Source: a virus
Length of the DNA: 43,489 nt
IMG/VR virus record: IMGVR_UViG_3300025057_000013
Span: 1-43,489 of that record
Strand: one strand, 5' to 3'
In this document: in pieces, positions 8,219 to 15,710 of the stretch
Layout of the letters: each line of letters opens with the position of its first letter
Numbering within the stretch: the first letter of the stretch is position 1
Notes under the pieces: generated by a model
What the model was told of the DNA's origin: nothing
What the model saw: the letters and a program-made list of their open reading frames with translations, nothing else
Database searches by the model: none
Translations under genes and position numbers: made by a program

Positions 8219-9092
8219 CCCCTTAGTTATTGGTACGTTCAACCAAACTGCTCTGCGGTATCTGCATGGAACTCTTGGTGCCCAATGGAAACCAATTGGC
8301 CGTGCAGATACAAGTCTTAATTCAAACGGTGGCATTGGCGGGGGTACATTTAATCACTGGTTCCAAATTAATCTTGCTTCTCCCGGCTGGATTATTTTGA
8401 CCAAGGGACCGCCGCGTCCTCAGTACATTCAGATCTCCGCATACGATCTTAATAAGGTTCCGATCCAGGGCAACTCGGTTTTTGATGCTGACTCCATCTA
8501 CACAACATCCGATGGAGAAGTGTACATCCCGTATTTAGATACGGTGATGAGCAAACAATCTGACTTGTACAACTCCTTTGAGCGTCTCAGGTTAGACAGA
8601 GGAGATGATCGATACTATCCACTAGTAGCAGGAAGCTATCTCATTTGCGTCTCATCAACTCGCAATGAGACACTTGAGTACAACGTAGGCGTTGTCATTG
8701 AGTTTCCTATTACAGAAGCGTTCTTCGAACTAGAAGATCTTGATGGTTCAGTTTGTTTACAAGAGACTGAAATCGATGCACCAAGCATTATCAGTCCCGT
8801 TGCAACCAATGTCCTTATACCGGTTGGCGCCAATGCTTTTACAGAGACTAGTTGCACAATCAACTCAGGTGTCACCGTAACTGTTTCGGATGGATCCACA
8901 TGGCTGATCGGTGAACGTATTTCAGCTGGTAGTTTTGATGACTTCAAGATTATTCTTGAAGTTGGGGATGATGCGTATTACGACACAATCCATGACCACT
9001 CATTGTCTGAGTGGCAGAATGCATGGACAAGAGAACATCAAGAAACCGAACGCTTCCCTGAGATCTTTGTTCCTCTGACCAACAGACCATGA
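8142..9092 (+). CDS. Unknown protein, β-rich, possibly structural
   Basis: This 316-aa frame opens at ATG 8142 inside the previous gene; ATG 8175 is an equally plausible start that cuts the overlap to 44 nt. The protein is rich in aromatic and β-type segments (FNHWFQINLASPGWIILT, SYLICVSSTRNETLEYNVGV) with no membrane segment. It looks like a β-sandwich virion or adhesion protein, but no family is recognised. Its TGA overlaps the ATG of the small CP12-like gene (ATGA). Confidence 0.65.
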   Translation: MMKSRSCITVHMPRSSLSQPQRTQNNPLVIGTFNQTALRYLHGTLGAQWKPIGRADTSLNSNGGIGGGTFNHWFQINLASPGWIILTKGPPRPQYIQISAYDLNKVPIQGNSVFDADSIYTTSDGEVYIPYLDTVMSKQSDLYNSFERLRLDRGDDRYYPLVAGSYLICVSSTRNETLEYNVGVVIEFPITEAFFELEDLDGSVCLQETEIDAPSIISPVATNVLIPVGANAFTETSCTINSGVTVTVSDGSTWLIGERISAGSFDDFKIILEVGDDAYYDTIHDHSLSEWQNAWTREHQETERFPEIFVPLTNRP

Positions 9093-9211
9093 TTAAACAA
9101 CTCCTGGCTCTGTTCCGTAAGAAAACCCAAAAACATTCCCCGTCTGCTGCGTGGATACGTTACTGTGTAGAGAACCCAGGCGCTCTTGAGTGCCGCATCT
9201 ACGATCTGTAA
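9089..9211 (+). CDS. CP12-like C-terminal peptide (40 aa)
   Basis: ATG 9089 overlaps the upstream stop by 4 nt, and the TAA at 9209-9211 is directly followed by the ATG of the next gene, so the frame is firmly placed. Residues 25-39 read YCVENPGALECRIYD, closely matching the C-terminal GAPDH-binding segment of CP12, including the two cysteines eight residues apart (C26, C35) and the ECRIYD ending. CP12 bridges GAPDH and phosphoribulokinase and shuts down the Calvin cycle; cyanophages carry full CP12. Here the N-terminal cysteine pair and the AWD-VEEL helix are missing; residues 1-24 are short and basic. It may inhibit GAPDH only, or be a small protein sharing the motif. Confidence 0.7.
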   Translation: MIKQLLALFRKKTQKHSPSAAWIRYCVENPGALECRIYDL

Positions 9212-9961
9212 ATGACCACCCTGGTAGCCAACGTCCCACCAGTCAAGGTGTGGGTCCGCAAGGAATACTTGTACGATCTACAAAAAGGACATGGGGAGTA
9301 CACACCAGGCTACTGGGTTACTTGCAAATCTCTCAGTGGGCGTGCACTCTATTTTGAAACGTACCTTACGCATTACGGCGCTTTGTATGACAAGTTGCCG
9401 ATCAGTGCGTTTCTTGAGTGGGATTCAGATCATCCCGATGCACCTCAAACGCCATCTCCTGATCTTGAACTACCAGATCTGCAGTTCTGGAACGGATTTG
9501 ATGCCGGTTTAACAGTAGTCGAAAAAAATCTCATCTACAACATGGAGATGGAAGTTCATACAAGAAGCGGCAAACGTCTTAAGGGTTCATACTTATTCAC
9601 CATTGATAACTATCACCCGCATCGCAATGAACCCGACTTTTACTTCTCTGAGTTTCCAGATGAGCACAAGTCGCATAACATCATTGCCTTAGAGAATGGC
9701 CAAATTGGTGCGTATCCCAACAATCGCTGCCGGATGACGGATCCGTCCTTGACGCCAGAAACCCTATTGACGCCAGACTTTAAGGTCTCAACCAGGTACT
9801 TCGATGTCGAGCACTGCCCGAAGTGGGGTAGGCTTGGTGATCAGGACGATTACTTCTGGGAGACTCCCACAGAAAAACAAAAGTCCAACATCAGTGAAGG
9901 AGAACAAAAAGATTGGGAAGCTTTCTTTAAACCGACTGAAGTTTTCGAGTTTGACAAGTAG
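9212..9961 (+). CDS. Unknown conserved-looking protein
   Basis: This 249-aa protein starts at ATG 9212 immediately after the CP12-like stop. It is acidic, rich in aromatic residues and proline, and shows no membrane segment or catalytic motif I recognise. The first 55 residues (VKVWVRKEYLYDLQKGHGEY) suggest a β-barrel-type fold. Segments such as HNIIALENGQIGAYPNNR are distinctive and would make a good search probe. Its place between a CP12-like and a holin-like gene gives no firm functional hint. Confidence 0.7.
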   Translation: MTTLVANVPPVKVWVRKEYLYDLQKGHGEYTPGYWVTCKSLSGRALYFETYLTHYGALYDKLPISAFLEWDSDHPDAPQTPSPDLELPDLQFWNGFDAGLTVVEKNLIYNMEMEVHTRSGKRLKGSYLFTIDNYHPHRNEPDFYFSEFPDEHKSHNIIALENGQIGAYPNNRCRMTDPSLTPETLLTPDFKVSTRYFDVEHCPKWGRLGDQDDYFWETPTEKQKSNISEGEQKDWEAFFKPTEVFEFDK

Positions 9962-9993
9962 TGAATCTAGAATGAAAGAAACGGGATACACCC

Positions 9994-10155
9994 ATGGACT
10001 TTAACAAGTACATAGAACTGGCACTTGCCATTCATGCCGTAGCATCGATTATTGTTTCAATTACACCCACACCCCACGATGACAAGCTGGTTGGTAAGCT
10101 GTACAAGCTTATTGAAACGCTAGCATTGGTCGTGGGTCGTGCCAAGGAGCGCTGA
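9994..10155 (+). CDS. Small membrane protein, holin-like candidate
   Basis: This 53-aa frame from ATG 9994 has one hydrophobic segment, residues 7-23 (IELALAIHAVASIIVSI), followed by TPTPHDDKLVGKLYKLIETLALVVGRAKER. Short phage proteins with a TPTP-x-D-D turn and a terminal LxLxxGxAK helix are widespread and often annotated as holin-like; the function is unproven. It ends one base before the convergent lysis cluster that encodes the GH73/M15 endolysin, which supports a lysis role by position. Confidence 0.6.
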   Translation: MDFNKYIELALAIHAVASIIVSITPTPHDDKLVGKLYKLIETLALVVGRAKER

Positions 10156-10317
10156 TTAATCAGGCAATGCTTGAAACCAGAAGCAAACACCCCCCTGGCT
10201 TTCAACCCAATCTCTTGTTTCATATGCGTGCTCTTTTGGTAGGGTCACGCATTTTTTATCGTCGCCAATTTGCCAGCAGATATTAACACGAATCTGTGGC
10301 TCTCTATATTTCTTCAT
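10156..10317 (-). CDS. Small protein downstream of the endolysin, unknown
   Basis: ATG 10317 follows the endolysin TGA by one base, giving 53 aa starting MKKYREPQIRV; a longer frame starting inside the endolysin gene is less likely. It has two cysteines and a WVESQGGVCFWFQ segment but no membrane span. Coupled to the endolysin, it may act in lysis, but nothing in the sequence proves this. Confidence 0.6.
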   Translation of the reverse strand: MKKYREPQIRVNICWQIGDDKKCVTLPKEHAYETRDWVESQGGVCFWFQALPD

Positions 10318-10318
10318 C

Positions 10319-11329
10319 TCAGTAGTCCCAACGGACGCGTGGTTTACCTTCTCTGATTCCAAGATGAATAAATCCTTTGGGTGCACCATAGCCTAGCGAA
10401 TAAGGCCAGTTTTTATCGCACCAATCCTGCACGGCATAGGTGTCTGCACCTTGAATATAGAAATCAATCGCACCCTTAGATGGCGCACTGTAAGTATGCT
10501 CACTGTTCTTAGCGCCGCCGACTTGCGAATTGATGGGTTCCGGACGAGACGCACTGGTGATAATAATTGGCTTGTTACCAAACTGCTTGCGGACTTTTTC
10601 CAAAAATAAACACAGCTCTTTTGTTGTGTCGCACTGGTATTGCTTAGTAAACCGCCGCTTTTCTTGATTTAAACAAAGTTCTCCATAGCTGATGTTAGGT
10701 GTCACCTTGTATGTAAAGGGGCTCCAGGGATTGAAGTTATTGTTGTGTGGATTGGGATCTTCTTTTTCTCCAATGTTTTGAAGCTGACGATCCATGATTT
10801 GAATTAATTTTGTTGCATAATCAGGATCCGTGGCGTAGGATTCCTTAACTAAAAGACGAGCGCATTCATTCCTACTGGTAGCCCGATTGACCCCTTTAAA
10901 ACGACCAAAGTCTTTGTACCAACGATCAACAAGGTAACAAACACATGTTTGTAGATCAGGAAAATCAAGGAACCCAGCTTTGATTGTGACCCACTGACCG
11001 TTGATGAATTCTTGGGTGCTGACTGTAGAGCCAGATCCTTTCAATCCAAAGTAATTATTTTTACCGGAGGTGTGTTGACCCCAGCCTGACTCGAGTGCCC
11101 ACTGTGCAGCAACACATTCAGGCCATGTGCTACCTGCTGTTTTGGCTGCCGCAAAAACACCATCCCAAGTATTGCCAACTTCTAAAATGAGTTTTGGTTT
11201 GTTCCGATATTTCTCAGCAAAAATCTCCAGGATCTCATCACTGAGTTGAGCCTGGAGCCAATTCAACGCATCAATCTGATGCGGTTCTTCGTTAAAAAAC
11301 CTTGCGGCGTCTGTGAGTTTAATTTCCAT
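10319..11329 (-). CDS. Bifunctional endolysin: GH73 glucosaminidase + M15 peptidase
   Basis: This 336-aa protein combines two murein hydrolases. Residues about 55-185 resemble the FlgJ/GH73 N-acetylglucosaminidase fold, with the catalytic-site segment AAQWALESGWG (E80) and NNYFGLKG. Residues about 205-336 resemble the M15A D-Ala-D-Ala-type peptidase, with zinc ligands H278 (NSEHTY), D289 (GAIDF) and H322 (GFIHLGI). It would cut both glycan and peptide bonds of the host wall. There is no signal peptide, so a holin or similar is needed. It heads a minus-strand pair and faces the holin-like gene at 9994-10155. Confidence 0.85.
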   Translation of the reverse strand: MEIKLTDAARFFNEEPHQIDALNWLQAQLSDEILEIFAEKYRNKPKLILEVGNTWDGVFAAAKTAGSTWPECVAAQWALESGWGQHTSGKNNYFGLKGSGSTVSTQEFINGQWVTIKAGFLDFPDLQTCVCYLVDRWYKDFGRFKGVNRATSRNECARLLVKESYATDPDYATKLIQIMDRQLQNIGEKEDPNPHNNNFNPWSPFTYKVTPNISYGELCLNQEKRRFTKQYQCDTTKELCLFLEKVRKQFGNKPIIITSASRPEPINSQVGGAKNSEHTYSAPSKGAIDFYIQGADTYAVQDWCDKNWPYSLGYGAPKGFIHLGIREGKPRVRWDY

Positions 11330-11372
11330 ATCGACCTAGAGCAATATAAATACTCTAGATCAAGTCAATAAA

Positions 11373-11546
11373 TTACTTTGGATTTACGTAACCAATGCTG
11401 TAAGGTAGCGGCGGAAGTGGATCGGGAACTTTCCAGGGTAAACCCAGTTCGTGCGTGGGGTGTAAAAGCTCTTGCAAGCGAGCTTCTATATCAGCTTCTA
11501 TTGAAGCTACTTGATCTGCACCTAAAGCATAATGCTCATTGTTTAT
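11373..11546 (-). CDS. Small tail-region protein lacking a canonical start codon
   Basis: The minus strand is open from a TAA at 11550-11552 to the stop at 11373-11375 and encodes a natural-looking peptide: EHYALGADQVASIEADIEA, then a proline-rich end with LPWKVPDPLPPLPYSIGY. There is no ATG or GTG in frame; a TTG would cut the helix in half. The best candidate is ATA 11546, giving 57 aa starting with I/M-N-N-E-H. An ATG lies one frame off at 11539 and meets TAG after five codons. It follows the S74 fibre gene closely and may be a small fibre-associated protein. Start-codon loss or a sequence error is possible. Confidence 0.5.
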   Translation of the reverse strand: MNNEHYALGADQVASIEADIEARLQELLHPTHELGLPWKVPDPLPPLPYSIGYVNPK

Positions 11547-11574
11547 TCTTTAATCGACAGGACAGGAGCAGGCA

Positions 11575-13101
11575 TCAAGCTTTAAGTGCCGCAACTTCGA
11601 TTTCTAGACTTTCGATTCTACCGATGGCATCTTTCAGGGCGGATGTAAGCACCGCCATAAGATTGCCCTCGGCAATACCAAGGAACTCTTCCTCAGGAGC
11701 TAGTTCGTTCCCATCATTATCAGTGACAGCGGGGCGGACGTTTTGCTTGATGATACTGCTAAGCCAAGGCTTGTCGGCGAAAACTGTCTCAACCTCTTGA
11801 GCAATAAAGCCGACTTGCGTGCCATCAGGGAAGTTGTGGGCTTCCCGAACAACAACCGTTTCTCCCTCTTCATCAATTCGCGTGATCGGCTCTTGGTGCT
11901 TCCAATCAAATGACACGGGGCGAAGTGCTTTGACCAGATCCACGCAGCCATCAAGCGTGGCAACGTTCTCCTTGTACCGCCCATCAGAAGTGGCGATGGT
12001 GGCACTCGTGGCAAAGATCTGGCTGTTGACTTGCAGCTTGTATGCGCCGTTGTCAGACGTGTAACCAACCAGCAGCTCGCCTGCGTTGTTGATACGCATG
12101 GCTTCAGTTGGCGATGACGCCCCGTCGGCGGTAGTGCTGAACACTAGGCGGCCTGGCATGTCATTAGCGCTAGCGTCGCCGTCTAATTCGGTTTTAATAA
12201 GCGCAGCGGTAACTGCGTCCGTGCCGTCAGTGCCTTGAAAATACAAACCCCCCAAAACATCGTTGTTAGAAACAGTATTAACTCCACCCAGTGAATCAGA
12301 CCTTGTGCGAGTAAAAAAGATATATGCAGATCCTCCACTGCTCGTGCTGTTACCTGCCGTTAAACACAGACTTGACTTGTCAATAGCAGTGGCTGCATCG
12401 GAACTTGCTGCCTCAATTTGAACTTGTCCACCACGAGTGCCAGCGATAAGATCCGTACGCGCACTAGGCGTCCCCACTAGGAGGCGGCCGGAGCTGTCGA
12501 TATTGATGCGCCGGGTGCCACTAGTCGAGATGGCTACTTGGTCTGCACCGGGGCTATAGATGCCGGTGTTGGGGTCACTACTAAAAGAAATACTTGGCAA
12601 AGAATTTGTACCAAGTGCAAATACACCTGAAGTTATTGTTGCGACTCCGCCGGTTACGGTAGTAAACGCTGCGGTTGTTCCTGTTATTGTTGCTCCAGAA
12701 ATTTGTGTACTAAATACACCAGAAACAAAATTAGCTGTTGTGCCCGTAGTAGTAGTTCCCGTTAAAGAGGTAAACGTTCCTGTCGTGTAAATTGCGGTTG
12801 TTCCAGAAATTGTTGTTCCCGTCAGCGAAGTAAATGAACCGGTTGTATAAGTTGCTGTCGTACCTTGAGTCGTTGTACCTGTAAGCGAAATAAAAGTTCC
12901 GCTAGTAAATGCTGCAGTAGTACCAGTGACAGTGACACCAGAAATTGTTTGTCCTCGGACGATATTTCCTGATATTGTTCCCGTTGCCGTAATATTACCG
13001 CTAAAAGATGGGTTTTGTACTAGGCCAGAGACTGAGACACTTTTATCAATGCCGTCATCAGTAAACGTAATAGTATCAATTTTAAGTGTTCCGTAAGTCA
13101 T
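11575..13101 (-). CDS. Tail fibre/spike with S74 intramolecular chaperone
   Basis: This 508-aa protein has three parts. Residues 1-40 are a likely virion-attachment segment. Residues about 45-170 are degenerate repeats of about 20 aa built on the words TGTT, SGTF and SLTGTT, typical of a trimeric β-helical shaft. After a conserved fibre segment with SFSSDPNTGIYSPGADQVAI comes the C-terminal S74 chaperone (residues about 370-508), which starts at the self-cleavage serine in TSDGRYKEN (S372). S74 domains fold trimeric fibres and are then released. The gene leads a minus-strand tail cluster with the small genes on both sides, and probably determines host binding. Confidence 0.9.
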   Translation of the reverse strand: MTYGTLKIDTITFTDDGIDKSVSVSGLVQNPSFSGNITATGTISGNIVRGQTISGVTVTGTTAAFTSGTFISLTGTTTQGTTATYTTGSFTSLTGTTISGTTAIYTTGTFTSLTGTTTTGTTANFVSGVFSTQISGATITGTTAAFTTVTGGVATITSGVFALGTNSLPSISFSSDPNTGIYSPGADQVAISTSGTRRINIDSSGRLLVGTPSARTDLIAGTRGGQVQIEAASSDAATAIDKSSLCLTAGNSTSSGGSAYIFFTRTRSDSLGGVNTVSNNDVLGGLYFQGTDGTDAVTAALIKTELDGDASANDMPGRLVFSTTADGASSPTEAMRINNAGELLVGYTSDNGAYKLQVNSQIFATSATIATSDGRYKENVATLDGCVDLVKALRPVSFDWKHQEPITRIDEEGETVVVREAHNFPDGTQVGFIAQEVETVFADKPWLSSIIKQNVRPAVTDNDGNELAPEEEFLGIAEGNLMAVLTSALKDAIGRIESLEIEVAALKA

Positions 13102-13116
13102 CGCATTAATTCCTTT

Positions 13117-13419
13117 TTACCAAGATGAAATGGCAACGCGCTTCCAGGTGTCTGTAGCAACACATACATAAATGTAATTGCTATCCCAGCAAATCTCTCC
13201 TTTTACTCCGGTGTCATTTGCATTTGCAATAGTCTTTTCAACCCCAATTTTTGCGTCAGCATAATACTGATCTAAATATGCTCTGAACTGCGTAAAGGTA
13301 ATTTTTTTGTTGCGCAGGGTAGGGTCCACCTCAAAGACATGGACTAGCGTCAGTAGATCCTGTTCATCAATATCCGTGCCGTTAATAACAGGGAATTCTG
13401 AAATACGTCTGTTAGCGAT
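13117..13419 (-). CDS. Small tail/baseplate-like protein with apparent ATC start
   Basis: A conservative start at GTG 13329 gives 70 aa, but the frame stays clearly coding upstream through ANRRISEFPVINGTDIDEQD and LLTLVHVFEVDPTLRN up to a TAA 12 nt before ATC 13419. ATC-GCT-AAC-AGA stands exactly where ATG-GCT-AAC is expected, preceded by purine-rich AAAGGGTTAGGG. The 100-aa product ends KGEICWDSNYIYVCVATDTW, a pattern common in fibre-associated phage proteins. The next gene (S74 fibre) starts 15 nt downstream. Either a non-canonical start or a point change from ATG explains it. Confidence 0.7.
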   Translation of the reverse strand: MANRRISEFPVINGTDIDEQDLLTLVHVFEVDPTLRNKKITFTQFRAYLDQYYADAKIGVEKTIANANDTGVKGEICWDSNYIYVCVATDTWKRVAISSW

Positions 13420-13463
13420 GACCCTAACCCTTTATTTCTATCTTGTTGTTATTCTAGCTTTCC

Positions 13464-13781
13464 TTAGCGCATTCTAATCTCGACACGCGGCAAAAAATTT
13501 GTTACCATATTCCAAGACCATTGAACTCCTGCAACAATTCCGCAGGAAAGCAGTAGTACAAGCAACACCTCAGCAACGGTCAGATTACGTCGCACATAAA
13601 CAACTTGTGGTTGCGGCTGAGGAATTTGCTGTTGTTGTGCAGCGGCTTGTTGGATTGCTACTTGCCTGGCACGTGCTTTCAACTCAGCCAACTGCGCGGG
13701 TGTGATTTGACCTTCTAAGGAGATCTGCTGGGGCGGTTGCTGAGCTACAGGGACCTGGCTCGGTGGAATTTGTTCTTCCAT
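13464..13781 (-). CDS. Gln/Pro-rich protein with one C-terminal membrane segment
   Basis: This 105-aa protein has a Q/P-rich N-terminal 60 residues with a short helix (ITPAQLAELKARARQVAIQ) and one strong membrane segment at about 68-92 (VAEVLLVLLLSCGIVAGVQW), ending in a short basic tail. This layout suits a membrane-anchored spanin- or holin-like protein, or a tail-anchored virion protein, but no family is recognised. It is the first gene of the tail cluster and diverges from the HTH gene across a 52-bp gap carrying a palindrome. Confidence 0.6.
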   Translation of the reverse strand: MEEQIPPSQVPVAQQPPQQISLEGQITPAQLAELKARARQVAIQQAAAQQQQIPQPQPQVVYVRRNLTVAEVLLVLLLSCGIVAGVQWSWNMVTNFLPRVEIRMR

Positions 13782-13785
13782 GTTC

Positions 13786-13798
13786 GCAAAAGTTTTGC
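13786..13798. promoter_or_regulatory. Operator-like palindrome in a divergent gap
   Basis: GCAAAAGTTTTGC is a perfect 13-bp palindrome around a central G, in the 52-bp gap between the divergent membrane-protein and HTH-protein genes. Position suggests a binding site for a regulator controlling one or both genes. No promoter boxes are convincing. Confidence 0.4.
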
Positions 13799-13833
13799 TT
13801 ACAGATTAGCATCTAAACAAACGGTGTGACGTT

Positions 13834-14244
13834 ATGAAGTACGGTTTACGCAAAAGTCTTGAAGACATTGCGCATGAGCTAAAGGGAATCAAGAACATCC
13901 TTGGCTCTATGTGGCACAGTCGTTACAAAGATGGAGAAACGGACGCCACTAATCCCGAAGCTTTTGCCGATGAGTACATCTCGACAGAAGAATGTGGCAG
14001 ACGCCTGGGCGTCTCTGACCAAACTATCCGCAACTGGATGGCAATTGGTAGGAAGACGCCTGATAAAGGCTGGATCGAAGGCATCCATTACGTCAATGTG
14101 TCTCCTGACATTAACCGTAAAGCAGTCATCCGTATCCCTTGGAACAGGCTGATCCAGTCCTTTGCTAAGAACCCAGAAATTGATCTGCGTAATCTCAGGG
14201 ATCGATACGACCTGTACCAGAAGAAGACGGAGTGCTTGGAATAA
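13834..14244 (+). CDS. Helix-turn-helix DNA-binding protein
   Basis: In this 136-aa protein, residues about 48-70 (YISTEECGRRLGVSDQTIRN) fit a MerR/excisionase-type helix-turn-helix, followed by a wing-like stretch that ends RKAVIRIPWNRLI, as in proteins that read DNA with a winged HTH. The N-terminal 40 residues are helical. It heads a plus-strand run of four overlapping genes and is a plausible regulator of the divergent tail cluster through the palindrome at 13786-13798. No integrase is present, so excision is unlikely. Confidence 0.7.
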   Translation: MKYGLRKSLEDIAHELKGIKNILGSMWHSRYKDGETDATNPEAFADEYISTEECGRRLGVSDQTIRNWMAIGRKTPDKGWIEGIHYVNVSPDINRKAVIRIPWNRLIQSFAKNPEIDLRNLRDRYDLYQKKTECLE

Positions 14245-14711
14245 TGGCACATCGTTTCCAGGGTGTGGACATCCCTTCAATCACGGTTGAAAACCACGAG
14301 GAGCTATTGCCCGAATCACTGGTTAACCAGGTAGAAATGTTTCTTCCACCAATTGGTTCATTTGATGATGGTTGTTTGCGCCGCTACCTAGAGAACCTGA
14401 AGAACTACGAAGAGGAGGACGCCAATTCAGGTATGACCCTTGCCAATCGATTGCGTCTTGCTTTCCGTGATCTGCAACCAGATACAATCTGCGGCAAGTT
14501 CCCACAGGCAGAATTGCCTCTTAAGAGGAGATTGCGTTGTGTTGCCGAATATCTAATACGGTCTGGAGAATTTGATAAAGTACGAGATGACAATGGAAAG
14601 CTTGTCAAGAAACGCGGAGTTCTTGGCAAGTTGGTGGTCTTGTATCAACCAACGCCAAAGCTTCTTGAATCACTACACCGCCAGGGATTACTAAAAGATG
14701 GATCGTCGTGA
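14244..14711 (+). CDS. Unknown early-type protein
   Basis: ATG 14244 overlaps the previous stop (TAATG) and gives 155 aa starting MAHRFQGVDIP; a GTG at 14232 is less likely. The C-terminal 60 residues, including RCVAEYLIRSGEFDKVRDDN and LGKLVVLYQPTPKLLESL, have the alternation of a winged-helix domain. No catalytic motif is seen. The overlap with its neighbours marks it as part of the HTH to Dam-like operon. Confidence 0.65.
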   Translation: MAHRFQGVDIPSITVENHEELLPESLVNQVEMFLPPIGSFDDGCLRRYLENLKNYEEEDANSGMTLANRLRLAFRDLQPDTICGKFPQAELPLKRRLRCVAEYLIRSGEFDKVRDDNGKLVKKRGVLGKLVVLYQPTPKLLESLHRQGLLKDGSS

Positions 14712-15081
14712 AAAGTTAATCGCTTCTGTGATTGGTCCGGATCTGGACGAAACAAAAGCCAAGATGCTTGATGCCACAATCAAGTTAATCCTTGGTGACA
14801 TGGGTGAGCAGTACTGCAAGATGTGGGAGGTAGAAGGCCCAGGCGTTATGGTGTTCCAGCCTAAGAACAAAGAACGGTCTATGTTCTTCTGGACACTCAA
14901 GGAGATTCACGCTGCCCAGGAGGAGTGTGAGCGTGGTAATGACGGAGATCTTGCAGAAACTTTCCGAAGAATCCTGCAGGCTGCACAAAAGATTGATCCA
15001 ACGGAGAAGGCGGGTTACGTCATCAATGATGACGAGGGTATCCGTTTTCTTGAGATTGATTACAACAAGGCATCAGAATAA
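14698..15081 (+). CDS. Unknown acidic protein
   Basis: This 127-aa protein starts at ATG 14698, 14 nt inside the previous gene, and its TAA overlaps the next ATG. It is helical and acidic (DETKAKMLDATIKLILGDMG and an AAQEECERGNDGD stretch) and contains VMVFQPKNKERSMFFW. No domain is recognised. It is probably produced in a fixed ratio with its overlapping neighbours. Confidence 0.65.
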   Translation: MDRREKLIASVIGPDLDETKAKMLDATIKLILGDMGEQYCKMWEVEGPGVMVFQPKNKERSMFFWTLKEIHAAQEECERGNDGDLAETFRRILQAAQKIDPTEKAGYVINDDEGIRFLEIDYNKASE

Positions 15082-15677
15082 TGGCAGGCAAAGGAATTCG
15101 CGGTGTTGCAGCCCGCAATGAAGGCGCTGAACTGATCTCCAGCAAAGACCTCGTACTTGCAGCCAATGAACTGATGGGTGGCATCGATCTGGATGTCGCT
15201 AGCTCAAAAGTTGCTAATGAGTATGTCCAGGCGACAGAGTTTTATACGCCCATGGATGATGGTTTAAATGCTCAGCAGTGGTACGGAAGTTGTTACTTGT
15301 TCCCGCCAGCGGGCGCATACTTCTGGGACCAAAAGCACGAGAAGTGGAAGATGACAAGGGCTTCTTCTTTGTCTTTGACCTCTTCACATGCTGTGTGGTT
15401 CAGACGAATGTACCATGCGTGGCTCGCAAGAGAGATTAAGCAGGGGCTGTATTTTAGCAACTGCCCTGACATGATTCGTTACGAGCCAAAGATCTTTAAG
15501 TTCCCGATGTGCATCCTGAAGACTCCGCCGCACCTGTTCTGCAATAAGAACGGGGAAGTTGAAAAGAAAAGGACGTGCACTTCATTCATTGTCTACTTCC
15601 CGCCCCAAGATTGCTCATCTGATGCAGTCGACACATTCCAGAAAATCTATGAAGAACGCGGGCATCTTCTTCTGTAA
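15081..15677 (+). CDS. Dam-like phage adenine methyltransferase homologue with degenerate active site
   Basis: This 198-aa protein follows the layout of phage DNA N6-adenine methyltransferases (Dam family): IDLDVASSKVANEY for the cofactor loop, EFYTPMDDGLNAQQW, then the catalytic-site position, then WFRRMYHAWL and further β-strands. At the position of the expected N/D-PP-Y motif it reads YLFPPAGAY (residues 72-80), so the first acidic or amide residue and the tyrosine are replaced. It may bind DNA or AdoMet without methylating, or use altered chemistry. It starts at ATG 15081 overlapping the previous stop. Confidence 0.6.
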   Translation: MAGKGIRGVAARNEGAELISSKDLVLAANELMGGIDLDVASSKVANEYVQATEFYTPMDDGLNAQQWYGSCYLFPPAGAYFWDQKHEKWKMTRASSLSLTSSHAVWFRRMYHAWLAREIKQGLYFSNCPDMIRYEPKIFKFPMCILKTPPHLFCNKNGEVEKKRTCTSFIVYFPPQDCSSDAVDTFQKIYEERGHLLL

Positions 15678-15710
15678 CTCCGATATACTGAAGGACGAAT
15701 ACAAGGGTCT

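Noticed and set aside
11378-11800. 140-aa plus-strand frame across the S74 gene end
   Set aside because: Overlaps antisense to the S74 chaperone and the small tail gene; composition unlike protein.
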